64,000 nt of DNA from Arthrobacter sp. PvP023 (lineage in GTDB: Bacteria > Actinomycetota > Actinomycetes > Actinomycetales > Micrococcaceae): contig NZ_JAFIBI010000001.1 of NCBI RefSeq assembly GCF_017832975.1, positions 3,534,001 through 3,598,000 on the forward strand, read 5' to 3'. Positions 20,428 to 31,400 of this stretch are shown here, piece after piece. Under the pieces are notes generated by a model, which saw only the letters and a program-made list of their open reading frames with translations, was not told where the DNA came from and made no database searches. A program made the translations under genes and the position numbers. How positions within the stretch are numbered: position 1 is the stretch's first letter; each line of letters begins with the position of its first letter.

Positions 20428-23027
20428 TGTTCGTTGCGGTTCTCTCTCAGATCGCGCCTCAGCACGGTGTGTTCATTCTCCGGTCCGGATGGTGCCGGTG
20501 CCGGCCCCGATGGTGCCGGCCCCGGTCCGGGAGCCGGGACATCCGGCTGGCCGGCAGCCTGGCCGGGCGCCGGAGACGGACCGTCAACCACCCTACCTGC
20601 GGGATCAGCCTTTGCCCTCCGGCCAAGCCTGCGGCCTCGGAGGCTGAGTGCGGTCCGGCCGTCGGACAGGAGGGAGCGCGGCGAGAAGCGGGCAGCCTGC
20701 CGTCTCCAAAAACCGACCGTTGCTGTCATCTCCTTCAGCGAGCCGTCCACAATGGTCCAGTACTCCCGGACCTCCGCTTCGCTCGGCTGGCCGGCACCGA
20801 AAATGGAGGCATCAGCGCGGCGGGCCAGCAGGGTGGTGGTGCCCGCCGTTCCCGGAAAAGCCTCACCCAGGACGACGGCGGACTCCCGGCGTGTGGACCG
20901 GGTATCGATGGCGGCTCCCATGTCCGTTGCGAGGCTGACCACTTCGTTCCAGCCGCCGCCGACACGCTGGGCGGGGTGCCCGTCGGAGAACCGGGCCTTG
21001 CGGCGCCGGCTCTTAAGCAGCGCGATGAGCAACAGCGGCAGCGCCAGGATGCCGATGGGGATCAGGGCAATTCCAATCGCCGCGAGGATAGGTCCCCAGA
21101 ACAGCCAGGGATTGTTCTTCTTCTGGTCAGCGTCCAGTGCGTCCGGGGACGAGTCCGGCGGCAGGTCTGCAGGCTCCTGCGGCGGAGGCGGCGGCTGCAG
21201 GACCTGCGGCTTGGGCTTGGACTTGTTCTCCGGGTCCGGCGGAATCGGGACGTTGTCCTTGGGCGGCGTGGGGTCGAAAGACACCCAGCCGACGCGGTCG
21301 AAAGCGACCTCAACCCAGGCGTGGACGTCCTTGCCGGTGATTTTGACTTCGCCGGCACCATTTTCCGGGCCTTTGGGGTCCGGGTAGAAGCCCATCACCA
21401 CGCGTGACGGGATTCCCAGGTGCCGGAGCATCAGGGACATGGCCACCGCGTACTGTTCGTCGTCGCCCAGCATCTGCTTGGCGGTCAGCAGGCTGCGGAT
21501 GCGTGCCGAGCCGTGCCCTGAGACGCTGGGCAGCTGGCCTTCGTCGATCAGGCCGTTGCTGAACGCGCCCTTCTTCTGGAAATGGGCCTCGATCTGCCGG
21601 ACGCGGTCGATTGCCGTCGGGGCGTCTGCTGACAAATCGTTGGCCTGCGAGCCGACCACGGGCGGCACTTCAGCTGCATCCGGGAGTGCCACCTTGGCAA
21701 AGTCGTACTGCGTCAGCTGGCCATGTTCGAGCTTGGCGGGATCGGACACCTGGACACTGTACGCATCGCCTTTCGCGAGGCCCCTGGTGGTAACCGCAGT
21801 GTCCGTTCCGGAGTTGAAATAGAGCCCGGACGCGGCTCCGGACGATTCGCCGGTGAAGCTGATCCCGGTGGTGCGGCGGCCGCCCGGCAGGAAGTACCCC
21901 TGGTAGTCCTCGATGGTGATGTCCAGGGTGTAATCGTTGCTGGGCACAATACCGTCGGAGCCAGCCAGGGTGTTCAGGGACTTGGCATCCCCCACCTTGC
22001 TGAAGTTGCCGGAGCTGTCCGGGTCCATGTTGTAGTTGGTGCCGTTGAAGGCGTCCAGGGCGGCGAGCCGGACGCGTCCGTCCCGCGGGAGGCCCTTCAC
22101 CACGAACAGGTTGTCGTCCTTCTTGTCCTTGACGAAGTTGCGGAAGCTCGCCAGCGGGGTGATGTAGTCCTTGGGGTCGAACGGCGGAACGATCACGTTT
22201 CGAAGCACCGTACGGTCATCGCCAGCGGTGACCAGGGGCGAAGCCACAGCCGTGATGGCAACGCAGGCGGCAATGACGCCGGCGGCGGAACCGAGCCTGC
22301 GCACTTTGGCGCGTCGGGCGGTTGCGGCATCGGCCTCAGGGCGGTTAACGGACACCTTGCGGGTGTCGCTGCGCCGGTGCGCGTCGCGGCGGAAGGTTGC
22401 CCACACCACGGCCACCACCGTGAGGGAGATGCCCCGCTCCACGTTGAGGAAGCCGGCGTTGGTGCTGAACGCGATGCCGGTCACGAAGAGAACCAGGACG
22501 GGCAGGAGCGGCCAGTACGGGCTCTTCAGCCGCCAGGCCGTGAGTCCCGCGGCCAGCGAGGTGAGGAGGGCACTGAGGAACGGGACAATGAGCATCCCGC
22601 CAGCGGTGCCTACCGGAACACCCACGGTGAGCATGTCCTTCCAGGCGAAGACGACGCCAAGCAGAAGGGTCCGCAGTGACTCGAGCGTCGGGACAAAGCC
22701 GGCGATGGCCGCGTCCGGCACGGCGAGCAGTGTTCCAAGAACCAGGTAGGAACCGAGCACGGCGGCGGCGGTGATGAGCGTGCCGAGCCTGAAGTGGGCG
22801 TTAGCCGCGGCAATGCCAAGGCCCAGCAGGATGCCGCCGAATCCGGCGATCAGATAGTAGGGGTCGCCGCCGAAGCTCAGGCTGAAGCCGAGGACCCCCA
22901 GCCCCAGCAGGACAACCAGGGCGCCGGCGTCGAGCGCGAAATGCCAGGCCGGCTGGCCGTCGCTGAAAGCGGACGGTTGTGATTGCGCGGGCTGCCTGCG
23001 CGGGCGGAATGCGGGCGCGTAGCTCAT
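20424..23027 (-). CDS. TgpA-like transglutaminase-fold membrane protein
   Basis: This is a large membrane protein (867 aa) with about seven helices in the first 260 residues, an extracytoplasmic transglutaminase-like domain (about 490-590), another helix (about 650-675) and a cytoplasmic Arg/Pro-rich tail. The His (GKDVHAWVEVAF) and Asp (GWVSFDPTPP) of the triad are present. At the place where family members have the catalytic Cys (G-[FY]-C-E-[HQ]-[FY]), this protein reads GDDEQYAVAM, with Asp for Cys, so it is probably not a classic transglutaminase or protease. MoxR-DUF58-transglutaminase trios are a recurrent actinobacterial set. It corresponds to tgm of the PFNA cluster. ATGA overlaps at both ends. 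Confidence 0.88.
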   Translation of the reverse strand: MSYAPAFRPRRQPAQSQPSAFSDGQPAWHFALDAGALVVLLGLGVLGFSLSFGGDPYYLIAGFGGILLGLGIAAANAHFRLGTLITAAAVLGSYLVLGTLLAVPDAAIAGFVPTLESLRTLLLGVVFAWKDMLTVGVPVGTAGGMLIVPFLSALLTSLAAGLTAWRLKSPYWPLLPVLVLFVTGIAFSTNAGFLNVERGISLTVVAVVWATFRRDAHRRSDTRKVSVNRPEADAATARRAKVRRLGSAAGVIAACVAITAVASPLVTAGDDRTVLRNVIVPPFDPKDYITPLASFRNFVKDKKDDNLFVVKGLPRDGRVRLAALDAFNGTNYNMDPDSSGNFSKVGDAKSLNTLAGSDGIVPSNDYTLDITIEDYQGYFLPGGRRTTGISFTGESSGAASGLYFNSGTDTAVTTRGLAKGDAYSVQVSDPAKLEHGQLTQYDFAKVALPDAAEVPPVVGSQANDLSADAPTAIDRVRQIEAHFQKKGAFSNGLIDEGQLPSVSGHGSARIRSLLTAKQMLGDDEQYAVAMSLMLRHLGIPSRVVMGFYPDPKGPENGAGEVKITGKDVHAWVEVAFDRVGWVSFDPTPPKDNVPIPPDPENKSKPKPQVLQPPPPPQEPADLPPDSSPDALDADQKKNNPWLFWGPILAAIGIALIPIGILALPLLLIALLKSRRRKARFSDGHPAQRVGGGWNEVVSLATDMGAAIDTRSTRRESAVVLGEAFPGTAGTTTLLARRADASIFGAGQPSEAEVREYWTIVDGSLKEMTATVGFWRRQAARFSPRSLLSDGRTALSLRGRRLGRRAKADPAGRVVDGPSPAPGQAAGQPDVPAPGPGPAPSGPAPAPSGPENEHTVLRRDLRENRNEQ

Positions 23028-24355
23028 GCAGCCGCCTTTCTGAGGATGATGGCGAGGTCGGACAGGTCCCCCAGCGTCAGGACTGTCAGGTCCGCGATGT
23101 TGGCACGTGCCGGCGCGGCCCCGGTCTGGAGGCGGACGGCGAGGCTACGCACTCCCGGCGGCACCGACGCGGCTGCCGAACGAAGCTGGGCAGGTGTGAC
23201 GCGGCTGCCCACCACGAAGAAAACCACCGAAGCGTTGGGGACCGTGTCCGCCAGCGTCCGGGCAAGGTCGACGGCGGTCTTGCGCATCGGCGTGCCCACG
23301 ATCCGGGTCATGTCGTCGAGCATGTTCCGGCCGGTTTCACACCGGAGGGGACCCTTCTGGGTGAGGACATCGAGTTCGCGCTGTTCCCGGATGGCCTGGC
23401 GCCCGATGGACGCGGCGGCCGAAATGGCCATCTCAAATTCCTGTTCGGAGTCGTACTCGTCAGTGTTGACGGACAGCGAAATGGCGAGGTGGGCGCGGCG
23501 GGTCTCTTCAAACTGGCGCACCATGAGCTTGTTGGTCCGTGCGGTGGTCTTCCAGTGGATGTGGCGGCGGTCGTCGCCCGGTACGTAGTCGCGAAGGGCG
23601 TGGAACGAAACGTCGGCGCTGGATAGGTCGGTGGTGGGCATGCCCTCCAGGTCGCGGATGAAGCCTGCGGCGGAACCGGCCAAGGCAACGGTCCGCGGGT
23701 GCACGTAGAGGTCTTCCGGCTCAGTCCAGAGCACCTGCCGCCGCAGCAGGTGCAGGGGGTCGGCCCGGACGGAGCGCACCGGGCCCACCACAATGACGGC
23801 CCGGCGGGCCGTGGGGATGGTGAACAGGTCCTCGTGCACCTGCTGCGGTTTCATCCGCGGCAGGTGGAACACTGCGGTGGCGGCTCCCACGGGGAGCTCC
23901 AGCGCAGCAGGCAGAAGGGGGCGTGCCGAGGTATTGGAAACCGCGATGCTCCCGACGGCGCTGTCCCCCACGGCCACCCTTGTCCTGGCGAGGTCCAATA
24001 CCACCCCGTAGGAGGAGCGTCCCAGGATGAACCCGACGGCAAGGACGAAGAGGACGAAGGCCGCCACGGCAGCCGACTTCGCCTCCTGCCAGCCGTAGGA
24101 CTGACCGACGCTCCACAGCAGGATGGACGCGGCCAGGACGGACCAACCCAGGACGCTCACGACCGAAAGAACCGGCCACACGTACTTCAGCCAGAGTTCC
24201 CGGACCTTGGACCAGGCGGGCGCCAGTGCGAGGCCGGCCGTACTGACGGCCTCTGACCACATGGCGGCGGGGTGCAGACGGGCAGCTTTCCCGTCACCTG
24301 AAAACGGCCTTTTCAGGCGTTCAGCAAGCCGGGTCAACGGAGTGCTGCTGGACAT
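23024..24355 (-). CDS. DUF58-domain membrane protein
   Basis: This is a 443-aa protein with two N-terminal membrane helices (WPVLSVVSVLGWSVLAASI and AAVAAFVLFVLAVGFILG, about 62-120) and a cytoplasmic-type DUF58 domain. The family signature is clear near residue 255: FHALRDYVPGDDRRHIHWKTTA, followed by LMVRQFEETR. DUF58 proteins have a von Willebrand factor A-like fold and are encoded next to MoxR ATPases, which are thought to remodel them. The function is chaperone- or assembly-related by association only. It starts 53 bases after the MoxR stop and overlaps the transglutaminase-like gene by ATGA. Confidence 0.9.
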   Translation of the reverse strand: MSSSTPLTRLAERLKRPFSGDGKAARLHPAAMWSEAVSTAGLALAPAWSKVRELWLKYVWPVLSVVSVLGWSVLAASILLWSVGQSYGWQEAKSAAVAAFVLFVLAVGFILGRSSYGVVLDLARTRVAVGDSAVGSIAVSNTSARPLLPAALELPVGAATAVFHLPRMKPQQVHEDLFTIPTARRAVIVVGPVRSVRADPLHLLRRQVLWTEPEDLYVHPRTVALAGSAAGFIRDLEGMPTTDLSSADVSFHALRDYVPGDDRRHIHWKTTARTNKLMVRQFEETRRAHLAISLSVNTDEYDSEQEFEMAISAAASIGRQAIREQRELDVLTQKGPLRCETGRNMLDDMTRIVGTPMRKTAVDLARTLADTVPNASVVFFVVGSRVTPAQLRSAAASVPPGVRSLAVRLQTGAAPARANIADLTVLTLGDLSDLAIILRKAAA

Positions 24356-24408
24356 ATCTGTGCCTTTGTTCGCGCGGTGAATGTGCCGGAATGTTGCAGG
24401 GGCACCAT

Positions 24409-25380
24409 TTAGACGGCGGCGCGCTGCTGCGGGGCAGCGACGTCCGTCAGAACACGGGCCAGCACGGCCTCCGCGGTAGCGCCGGAGAATTCCGCTTCCG
24501 GGTCCATCACAAAGCGGTGGGTCCAGACCACGCTGGCGAGGTCCTTGACATCATCCGGCAGGACGAAGTTGCGGCCCTGGCTTGCGGCCCAGACCTTTGC
24601 CGCCCTGACCATGGCGAGGGCACCTCGGACCGAGACGCCGAGCCGGGTCTCCGGGGCGTTGCGGGTCTCCTCGCACAGCCGGGAGATGTACTCCAGCACA
24701 GCGGTGTCCACGTGGGTGGTGGCGGCGAGGTCGGCCATGTCGGCGATGGCGTGGGTGGTGATGACCGCGGAGAGCTCCTTGGACCGGTCCTTGAGGTTGG
24801 CGCCACCCAGCAGCTGCACTGTGGACGCGTGATCCGGGTAGCCGATGGACGTCTTGATGAGGAAGCGGTCCAGCTGGGCTTCGGGCAGGCGGTAGGTGCC
24901 TGCCTGCTCGATCGGGTTCTGGGTGGCCATCACCATGAACGGCCGGCCGGCCTCGTAGGTGGTGCCGTCCACCGTGACCCGCGATTCCTCCATGACCTCC
25001 AGGAGTGCGGACTGCGTCTTGGGCGAGGCCCGGTTGATTTCGTCCGCCAGCACGATGTTGTTGAAGATGGGGCCCTTGTGGAACTCGAACTTCTGCGTCT
25101 TCTGGTCATAGATCGTCACGCCCGTGACATCCGACGGCAGAAGGTCCGGAGTGAACTGGATGCGGTTGTTGGAACCTTGCACCGTCGCCGCGAGGGCCCG
25201 GGCCAGCGATGTCTTTCCGGTGCCCGGCGCATCCTCGAAGAGGACGTGCCCTTCGGCGAGCATGGCCATGAAGGTCAGGCGGATGACGTGGGACTTGCCC
25301 AGCACAGCCTGTCCTACATTGGCAACGAGCTTCTCGAACGTTCCTGCAAACCAGTCGGCCTGCTCAGTTGTCATGGTCAT
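24409..25380 (-). CDS. MoxR-family AAA+ ATPase
   Basis: This is a chaperone-type AAA+ ATPase (323 aa, usual MoxR length). It has Walker A (EDAPGTGKTSLARAL, near residue 47), Walker B (NIVLADEINRASPKTQ), sensor 1 (VMATQNPIEQAGTY), the arginine finger region (LPEAQLDRF) and a lid domain with VSVRGALAMVRAAKVWA. MoxR proteins help mature or assemble protein complexes together with VWA- or DUF58-type partners, and the DUF58 gene follows directly. AGAGGA lies 7 bases before the ATG at 25380. The gap to the giant protein gene upstream (100 bases) contains the 11-base palindrome ATTAG-T-CTAAT at 25440-25450. Confidence 0.94.
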   Translation of the reverse strand: MTMTTEQADWFAGTFEKLVANVGQAVLGKSHVIRLTFMAMLAEGHVLFEDAPGTGKTSLARALAATVQGSNNRIQFTPDLLPSDVTGVTIYDQKTQKFEFHKGPIFNNIVLADEINRASPKTQSALLEVMEESRVTVDGTTYEAGRPFMVMATQNPIEQAGTYRLPEAQLDRFLIKTSIGYPDHASTVQLLGGANLKDRSKELSAVITTHAIADMADLAATTHVDTAVLEYISRLCEETRNAPETRLGVSVRGALAMVRAAKVWAASQGRNFVLPDDVKDLASVVWTHRFVMDPEAEFSGATAEAVLARVLTDVAAPQQRAAV

Positions 25381-25480
25381 GGGTGAATCCTCTTCCGGGT
25401 TCGGGTGAATCTTCGGGCCATTGCCCGCTTAGTCCAGCGATTAGTCTAATTGTTGTTGGTGGCGCCGTCATGACCGCGCC

Positions 25481-28400
25481 CTACCGCCGCGGCATGCCTC
25501 CCGGCGGGTTGGTGCCTAGCGACGTGGTGTCGCCGCGCGCGAAGTTGCCGCCGGCCGCTCCCGAGGTGAGGTGGTACCAGACCCGGCCGCTCCACACCAC
25601 GTAGTAGTCCGCCTGCGCGGTGTAGCCCGTGTCGAACCAGCGGCCCGGGCTAAGGCATTGGTCCGGGTTGGAATTCCGGTAGCTGTTGGTGCTGCTGTTC
25701 GGCTCCGTGCAGGTGCGGACCGGAGTAGCCCGGATGTCCCACGATGTCGGGGCCGGGGGCGGTGGTTCCGCTCCGCTCCGCGAGGTATCGCTGCCGATGC
25801 GCCCGGGCTGGTTGGCGCTGATGGCGCGGACCCGCAGCGTGTGGGTCTCGCTGAAGCCCACACTCTTGGAGAAGGACCGCTGGTCGGTGTTGACCCATCC
25901 GCCGCCGTCCAGGCTGTACTGGTAGCCCGTCACGGCACGGCCGTTGCCGCTGGGCTGGTTCCAGTTCCAGGAAACGGTCCTGTCTCCTACCCCGCTGCTG
26001 TTGCTGCCCGTCACGGTCGGCGCGAAGGCGAGCCCGTAGGGGTTCACCACGTTTGATGGCGGGCTTGCATCGCCTGCGGTGGAACTTCGGGACGAGACAG
26101 CCCACACGACGACGGCGGTATCGGTGCCGTTGGCTGCCGCGACCGTTCCGCCGCCGGCGGCGATGTTGCCGCTGCCGCCGCCCGATGTCAGCCGGTACTT
26201 GTAGGTGATCTCACCGGGAGTCGATCCGTTCCGCTGGGCATCGGTCAGGACGGGGAACCTGACATCGATCTTCCCGCCGTCGCCGCCAGTGTCCTTCAAC
26301 GTCGCGGTCGGTTGGCCCACCATGTCCGGCTTGCCCACCGCCCGGACGGCCGCGGACTGCGCACTCGTGCCGGAGGTGCCCGCCTTGTTGGTGGCCGACA
26401 CGGTGAAGGTGTACCCCGACTCGGAGTTGTCCACCGTGACGTTCTGCGACGTCCCGGACACCTGCTGGGTGGTCACGACGGCACCGCCCCTCAAGGTGGT
26501 CAGCGTGTAGGCAGAGATGGCGTCGCCGTTGTTGTTCGGGGCCGTCCAGGTCACCCTGAGCTGGCTCTGCGTTCCGACGGACTGCGCCGCCGTCGCGCTC
26601 GGCGCGGCCGGGGTGACCGGGACGCCGGCGGGGGTTTCCGCGGCGGAGTAGGCACTCCACTCGGACGGCTCCTTGGCATCATTGCGTGCCAGGACCCGGA
26701 CCTTGTAGGCGACCCCGTTCTGCAGCCCCTTCCAGACGTAGCTGAGCGAGGTCAGGTTCTGGATCTGGGCGTTCTGCCCGGCCGGGGCCGGAGAGATCTC
26801 CAGGTCGTAGGACTTGACCGGCGAACCCTTGCTGGCCGGGGCTGTCCACGTTACGGAGAGCTGTTTGTCGCCGAACTTGAGCGCAGGCGCAACGGGGGTG
26901 TCGGGTTTGACGTCCGGGCGGACCTCGGCTGACGCCGGTGACCGCTCGGATTCACCGAACTCGTTCGTGGCAGTGACCTGGAAGTGGTACTTCGTGTTGT
27001 TGGTCAGGCCTGTGAGCGTGCAACTGTTGGCCGGGCAGGCCTGCTGGAAGCCGCCCTCACCGTACACCGTGTACTTGGTGATGGGCGAGCCGCGGTCCGC
27101 CGGTGCCGTCCAGTTTAGCAGCGCGGTCTGGTCGCCCACGCTTTGGGCCTGCGGCGTGGCCGGAGGCAGCGGCTTGTCTTTGACCGTCAGCCGGACCCTG
27201 GCAGTGGCGTGCCGGGAGGTCTCCCCCGTCTTATCCTCCACCGTGTAGACCACAATCAGGGTCCCGGTGAAGCCTGAAGCAGGCGTGACGGTGACGTTGC
27301 TGCCGGCGACCTCCACGTTGCCGAGCCCGGTTTCGACGGACGCCTGCACAATCTTCAGCGGCGTCTCGGGGAACGGGTTGGAGTCGTTGGCGAGAACATT
27401 CACGGTCACGGGCCTACCCGCCGCCGCGTTGGGCTCGACGTCGTCGCTGGCCACCGGCTTCGGCCGGTTGGAGGCCGTGACGGCGAGCTGGAAGGTAGCC
27501 GTTGCTTCCAGTCCCCGCGGATCCTTCGCTTTGACCTGCACGGTGCCCGAGGTGCCGGTGGCCATGGCCCCGTCCACGGATGTCTTAAGCGTCTTGCCGT
27601 CGATGCGGGCATTGAAACCGGCCGGGCTGTCCCCCGCCAGCTCGTACTTCATGTTGTCCACGTCATCGCGGTCGGGGTCCGAGGTCAGCCGGCCCAGGTC
27701 GATCTCCGCGGACTCGCCCTTGGGCACGTCAACGGAGCTTCCCAGCAGCGTGGGCGGGTTGTTCCGGTTCGGGTCCGGCAGCACTTTGGTCCGGATACTA
27801 AGGGTCGATTTCAGGCCGGCCGGGTCATCCGGTCCGCTGCCGTCGGTGACTTCGAAGCTGATGGAGCCCGGGCCCACGTAGTCCTGCCCGGCCGCGTAGT
27901 TGATCGCCGTGCCGTTTCCGGCCACAGGGTCACCGCCGTCGGCGCCGATCAGCTTGATCCGGTCAGTCTGGGTGATGCGGGGCGACCGTCCGTCACGGAC
28001 CTTGACCCACTCTTTCAGGTCCACCGTCACGGACTGTCCGGCGATGACTTCGAGCACATCGTCCTTGGCAAGCGTCGGTACCTGCTGTCCGATGCCGGGC
28101 ACCCAGATGATGGCGGTGGACTTCTGGCCGTCCACGTCCTCGACCGTGTAGGGGATCAGTTGGGGCTGCTCCGTCAGTTCCACCACCATGTTGCCGTCCG
28201 TTCCCGGCCGGGCAGTGGTGGCATCCGTGGCGATCTTCAGGTTCTCGCCCACACCGTCCGGGTCTTCGTCGTTCTTCAGCACGGGAACGTCCACGGCGGT
28301 CTTGCCCAGTGTCTGCGCGGAGGTCACGCGGTCGTCCCTCGCGATGGGTGCCTTCAACGGCACGTCGTTCCGCACGTTCACCCGGATGGTGGCCTGGGCA

Positions 28401-31400
28401 GAGGCACCGCGGTCATCGACCACCGTGTAGCGGACGTTGACCGTCCCCTCGCTCGCCGGCGCCTGCAGGATGATGCGGCCGCTCGCCTTGCTCACGGTGG
28501 CCTGGAGTTCTGCGGGCGCCTCGATTCCGTCCGAAACGACGCCGATGGGGTCGCCGTCGGGGTCGGTGTCGTTCCCGATCGCGTCCACCGCAATCTGGCG
28601 GCCCGGACGGACCTGGACGTCGTCGTCAACGGGAGTGGGTTTCTGGTTCGCATCGCCGCGGGGTGCGATGCCCACGGTGACCGTGCCGGTATTGACGGCG
28701 CCTTGCCGGTCCACCACCTTGTAACGGAAGGTGTCAGTGCCCGCGCCGTCGCCCGCCGCGGTGAAGTCGATGAAGTTGCTGCCGACAGTGGCAGTACCCA
28801 TGTTGGGGGTGCTGTCGATGCCGGTCAACTGGACGGAGTCGCCGTCGGGATCGATGCCGTCCAGGTCCACCGGAATGCGGACCGACCCGGCGGCCACCAC
28901 CCGGGCCGTCAGGTTCTTTGGCTGCGGCCTGGAGTTCTCGGCGCCTTCCAGCGGCAGGATGTGGATGGTGACGGCCGCGGCGCTCTTCTGGCCCTGCGGG
29001 TCCACGGCGTTATAGATGGCCCGGACCGTCTTGGGCTGCGGTCCGGCGATGAACCGCAGCGTGTTTTCGGAAACGAAGCTCTTGCCGTCCGCTTCCGCCA
29101 CTGCCTGCGGCAGCACCGGATCCACCGTCAGTTTCTGGCCCTGCGGATGGGTGTCATTGCCCAGCACGGGAATGGTGACGACGTCGTTGACGCGGACGTT
29201 CACCTCGTCCGGTTTCGGCTGGGGTGCTTCCACGACGGCGGGCGCCGGCACCGGGACCACGGAGACGCTGCCGGTGGCGGATTTCCTGCCGTTGGACATC
29301 GTGTACTGGAACAGGAAGGGGTCCTTGGTGCCCAGCACGTCGGTGATACGCAGCACGCTGTGGTCGATCACGCTGACCGAGGCCGTGGTGTTCTCCGGAA
29401 GCTGGACCGACTGGAGCACCAGCACCCCGCCGGAGGGATCGGAGTCGTTGGCCAGCGGGTCGAGGAGCACGCTGCCGCCCGTGGGCATCAGGGCAACGTC
29501 ATGGACTGCGACGGGGTCGCCGGTGTCCTTGCCTGATTCCACATCCACACGGATGAGTCCCTGGCTGCTCTGCGGACCATTGCTGGCGATGTATGTGAGG
29601 TAGACGGGACCGGCGGTCTCGCTGCGGAACGTAAACGTGCCGCCGTCGGTCACGGGGCCGAGTTCGGCCGGGCCGGACGCTTCCACCTGGGCGAGCCGGA
29701 GGGCTCCGCCGTTGGGGTCGACGTCGTTCTTCAGCGGTGCGATCACGAGGTCCTGGCCGACGACGGCGGTGACGTGGTCTGCGTTGACCACCGGCGTCAG
29801 GGCGCCCGGCGGCTGCACGTTCACCACCACCTGCCCGGTGGTGGTGTCACGGCCGTCCCACACGGACACCGTGACGGTCTTCTTGCCGGGTGCAGCCCCG
29901 GAATCCTGGTAGGTAAGCAGCCCGTCGCGGCGCACCTTGACCTGGTCCTGCTCATTGTCCGCCTTGGCGTCCAGCAGCACGAGGTCGTCGCCGTCGGGGT
30001 CGGTCCAGTCGGTCAGGATGTTCTGGCTGACGGTTTTGCCCTGCTCCACCAGCATGGTGGTGGGGTCGCCCCGCTTGAAGACGGGTGGCTTGTTCTCGTC
30101 AGCGCCGACGATGTTCAGGGAAACCTGCCCGCCGGCGGAGAGCCCGCGTCCGTCCGCCGCGTTGTAGCTGAACGTTTCAGAGCCGGGCTTGGCGTCGGCC
30201 GGTACCGTGATCTGGAAGGCCGTGCCGCCGTAGATGCTTTGCAATGTGCCCGACGTCGGCCCGGAACCGCCCACGGATGCCGTCAGGACGTCGCCGTCGG
30301 GATCGGAGTCGTTATCCAGCACGCTGAGGATGGTGGTGCGCCCGGGCCGCACGCCGACAGTGTCGGGTTTGGTTTCCGGCGGGCGGTTGGGCTTTGTGCG
30401 GTCCGGCAGGATGTTGATCGTGTTGTTGTCCGCGGACTCCTGGTCCTGGTCGTTGGACTGGTTCTTGGGCGGGACGACGTCGTCCCAGTTGTTGACCAGC
30501 TGCATGTTCTGGTTCACCAGCCACACATTGCCCGAGTTCACATCGTTCAACACCACCAGGTCCCGGTTCACCCGGAACACATACGACGGCGACGCACTCG
30601 CCTTCGGCACCTCAACGTTCTTGTCATCAGCATCATTCACACAATCACGGACATACTTGTTCGCCCCCGACCACGCCGCATGAACACACCCGCCCAGCTG
30701 CACCGGAGCCGCCGGAACACCCTCACCATCAAAGGACACCGTCTTCGCCGACGAACCATCCAACGGCTGCTTCAACAACGCCTTCTGCGTCGCCACCGCA
30801 ACCACATCCGACGCCGGACCGGACTGCTGCAACTTCGCATCCCGCGCGTTCTCCAGATCCAGCCCACGACCGCCCGGCAGGAACAACTTCCCCCGCCCCG
30901 CATCCAGGACCACCGGCTTATCCCCCACCACAGCCAGCTGCAGATCACCCGCACCCTTCAGACCGTCCCACGTGCCCGACTCGGACGACGTCGTCTCACC
31001 ATTGGCATCAACAGCCGTCACAGTCACAACACCCGTCTTCGGATCCGCACTGTAAATCCGGTCATCCGTCCCGACAGCGGACACCAGGCCCTCCGAACCG
31101 ACCACGGCCGGTTCAGTAGCTTCCTCATCGAAGCCGTTGACCGTTGACGGCGACAGAGCCCACACCTTGCCCTTGGCCGCATCCGTCACCGAAATCACGG
31201 CAGAACCGAAACTGACATCAGCCGACCCCGGCAACTGCTTATCCCCGCCCAGCTGCATATTCGCCGGCGAGACCTGATTCAGAGTCGAGCCGGTCTCATC
31301 ATCAACGAAAACGTTCCCGGAGTTCTGCAGGATATCGAACGTAGTACTCGCCGGCGTCACCGCACCATCCAGCACCCGCGACGGATAATTCAACCGCCCA

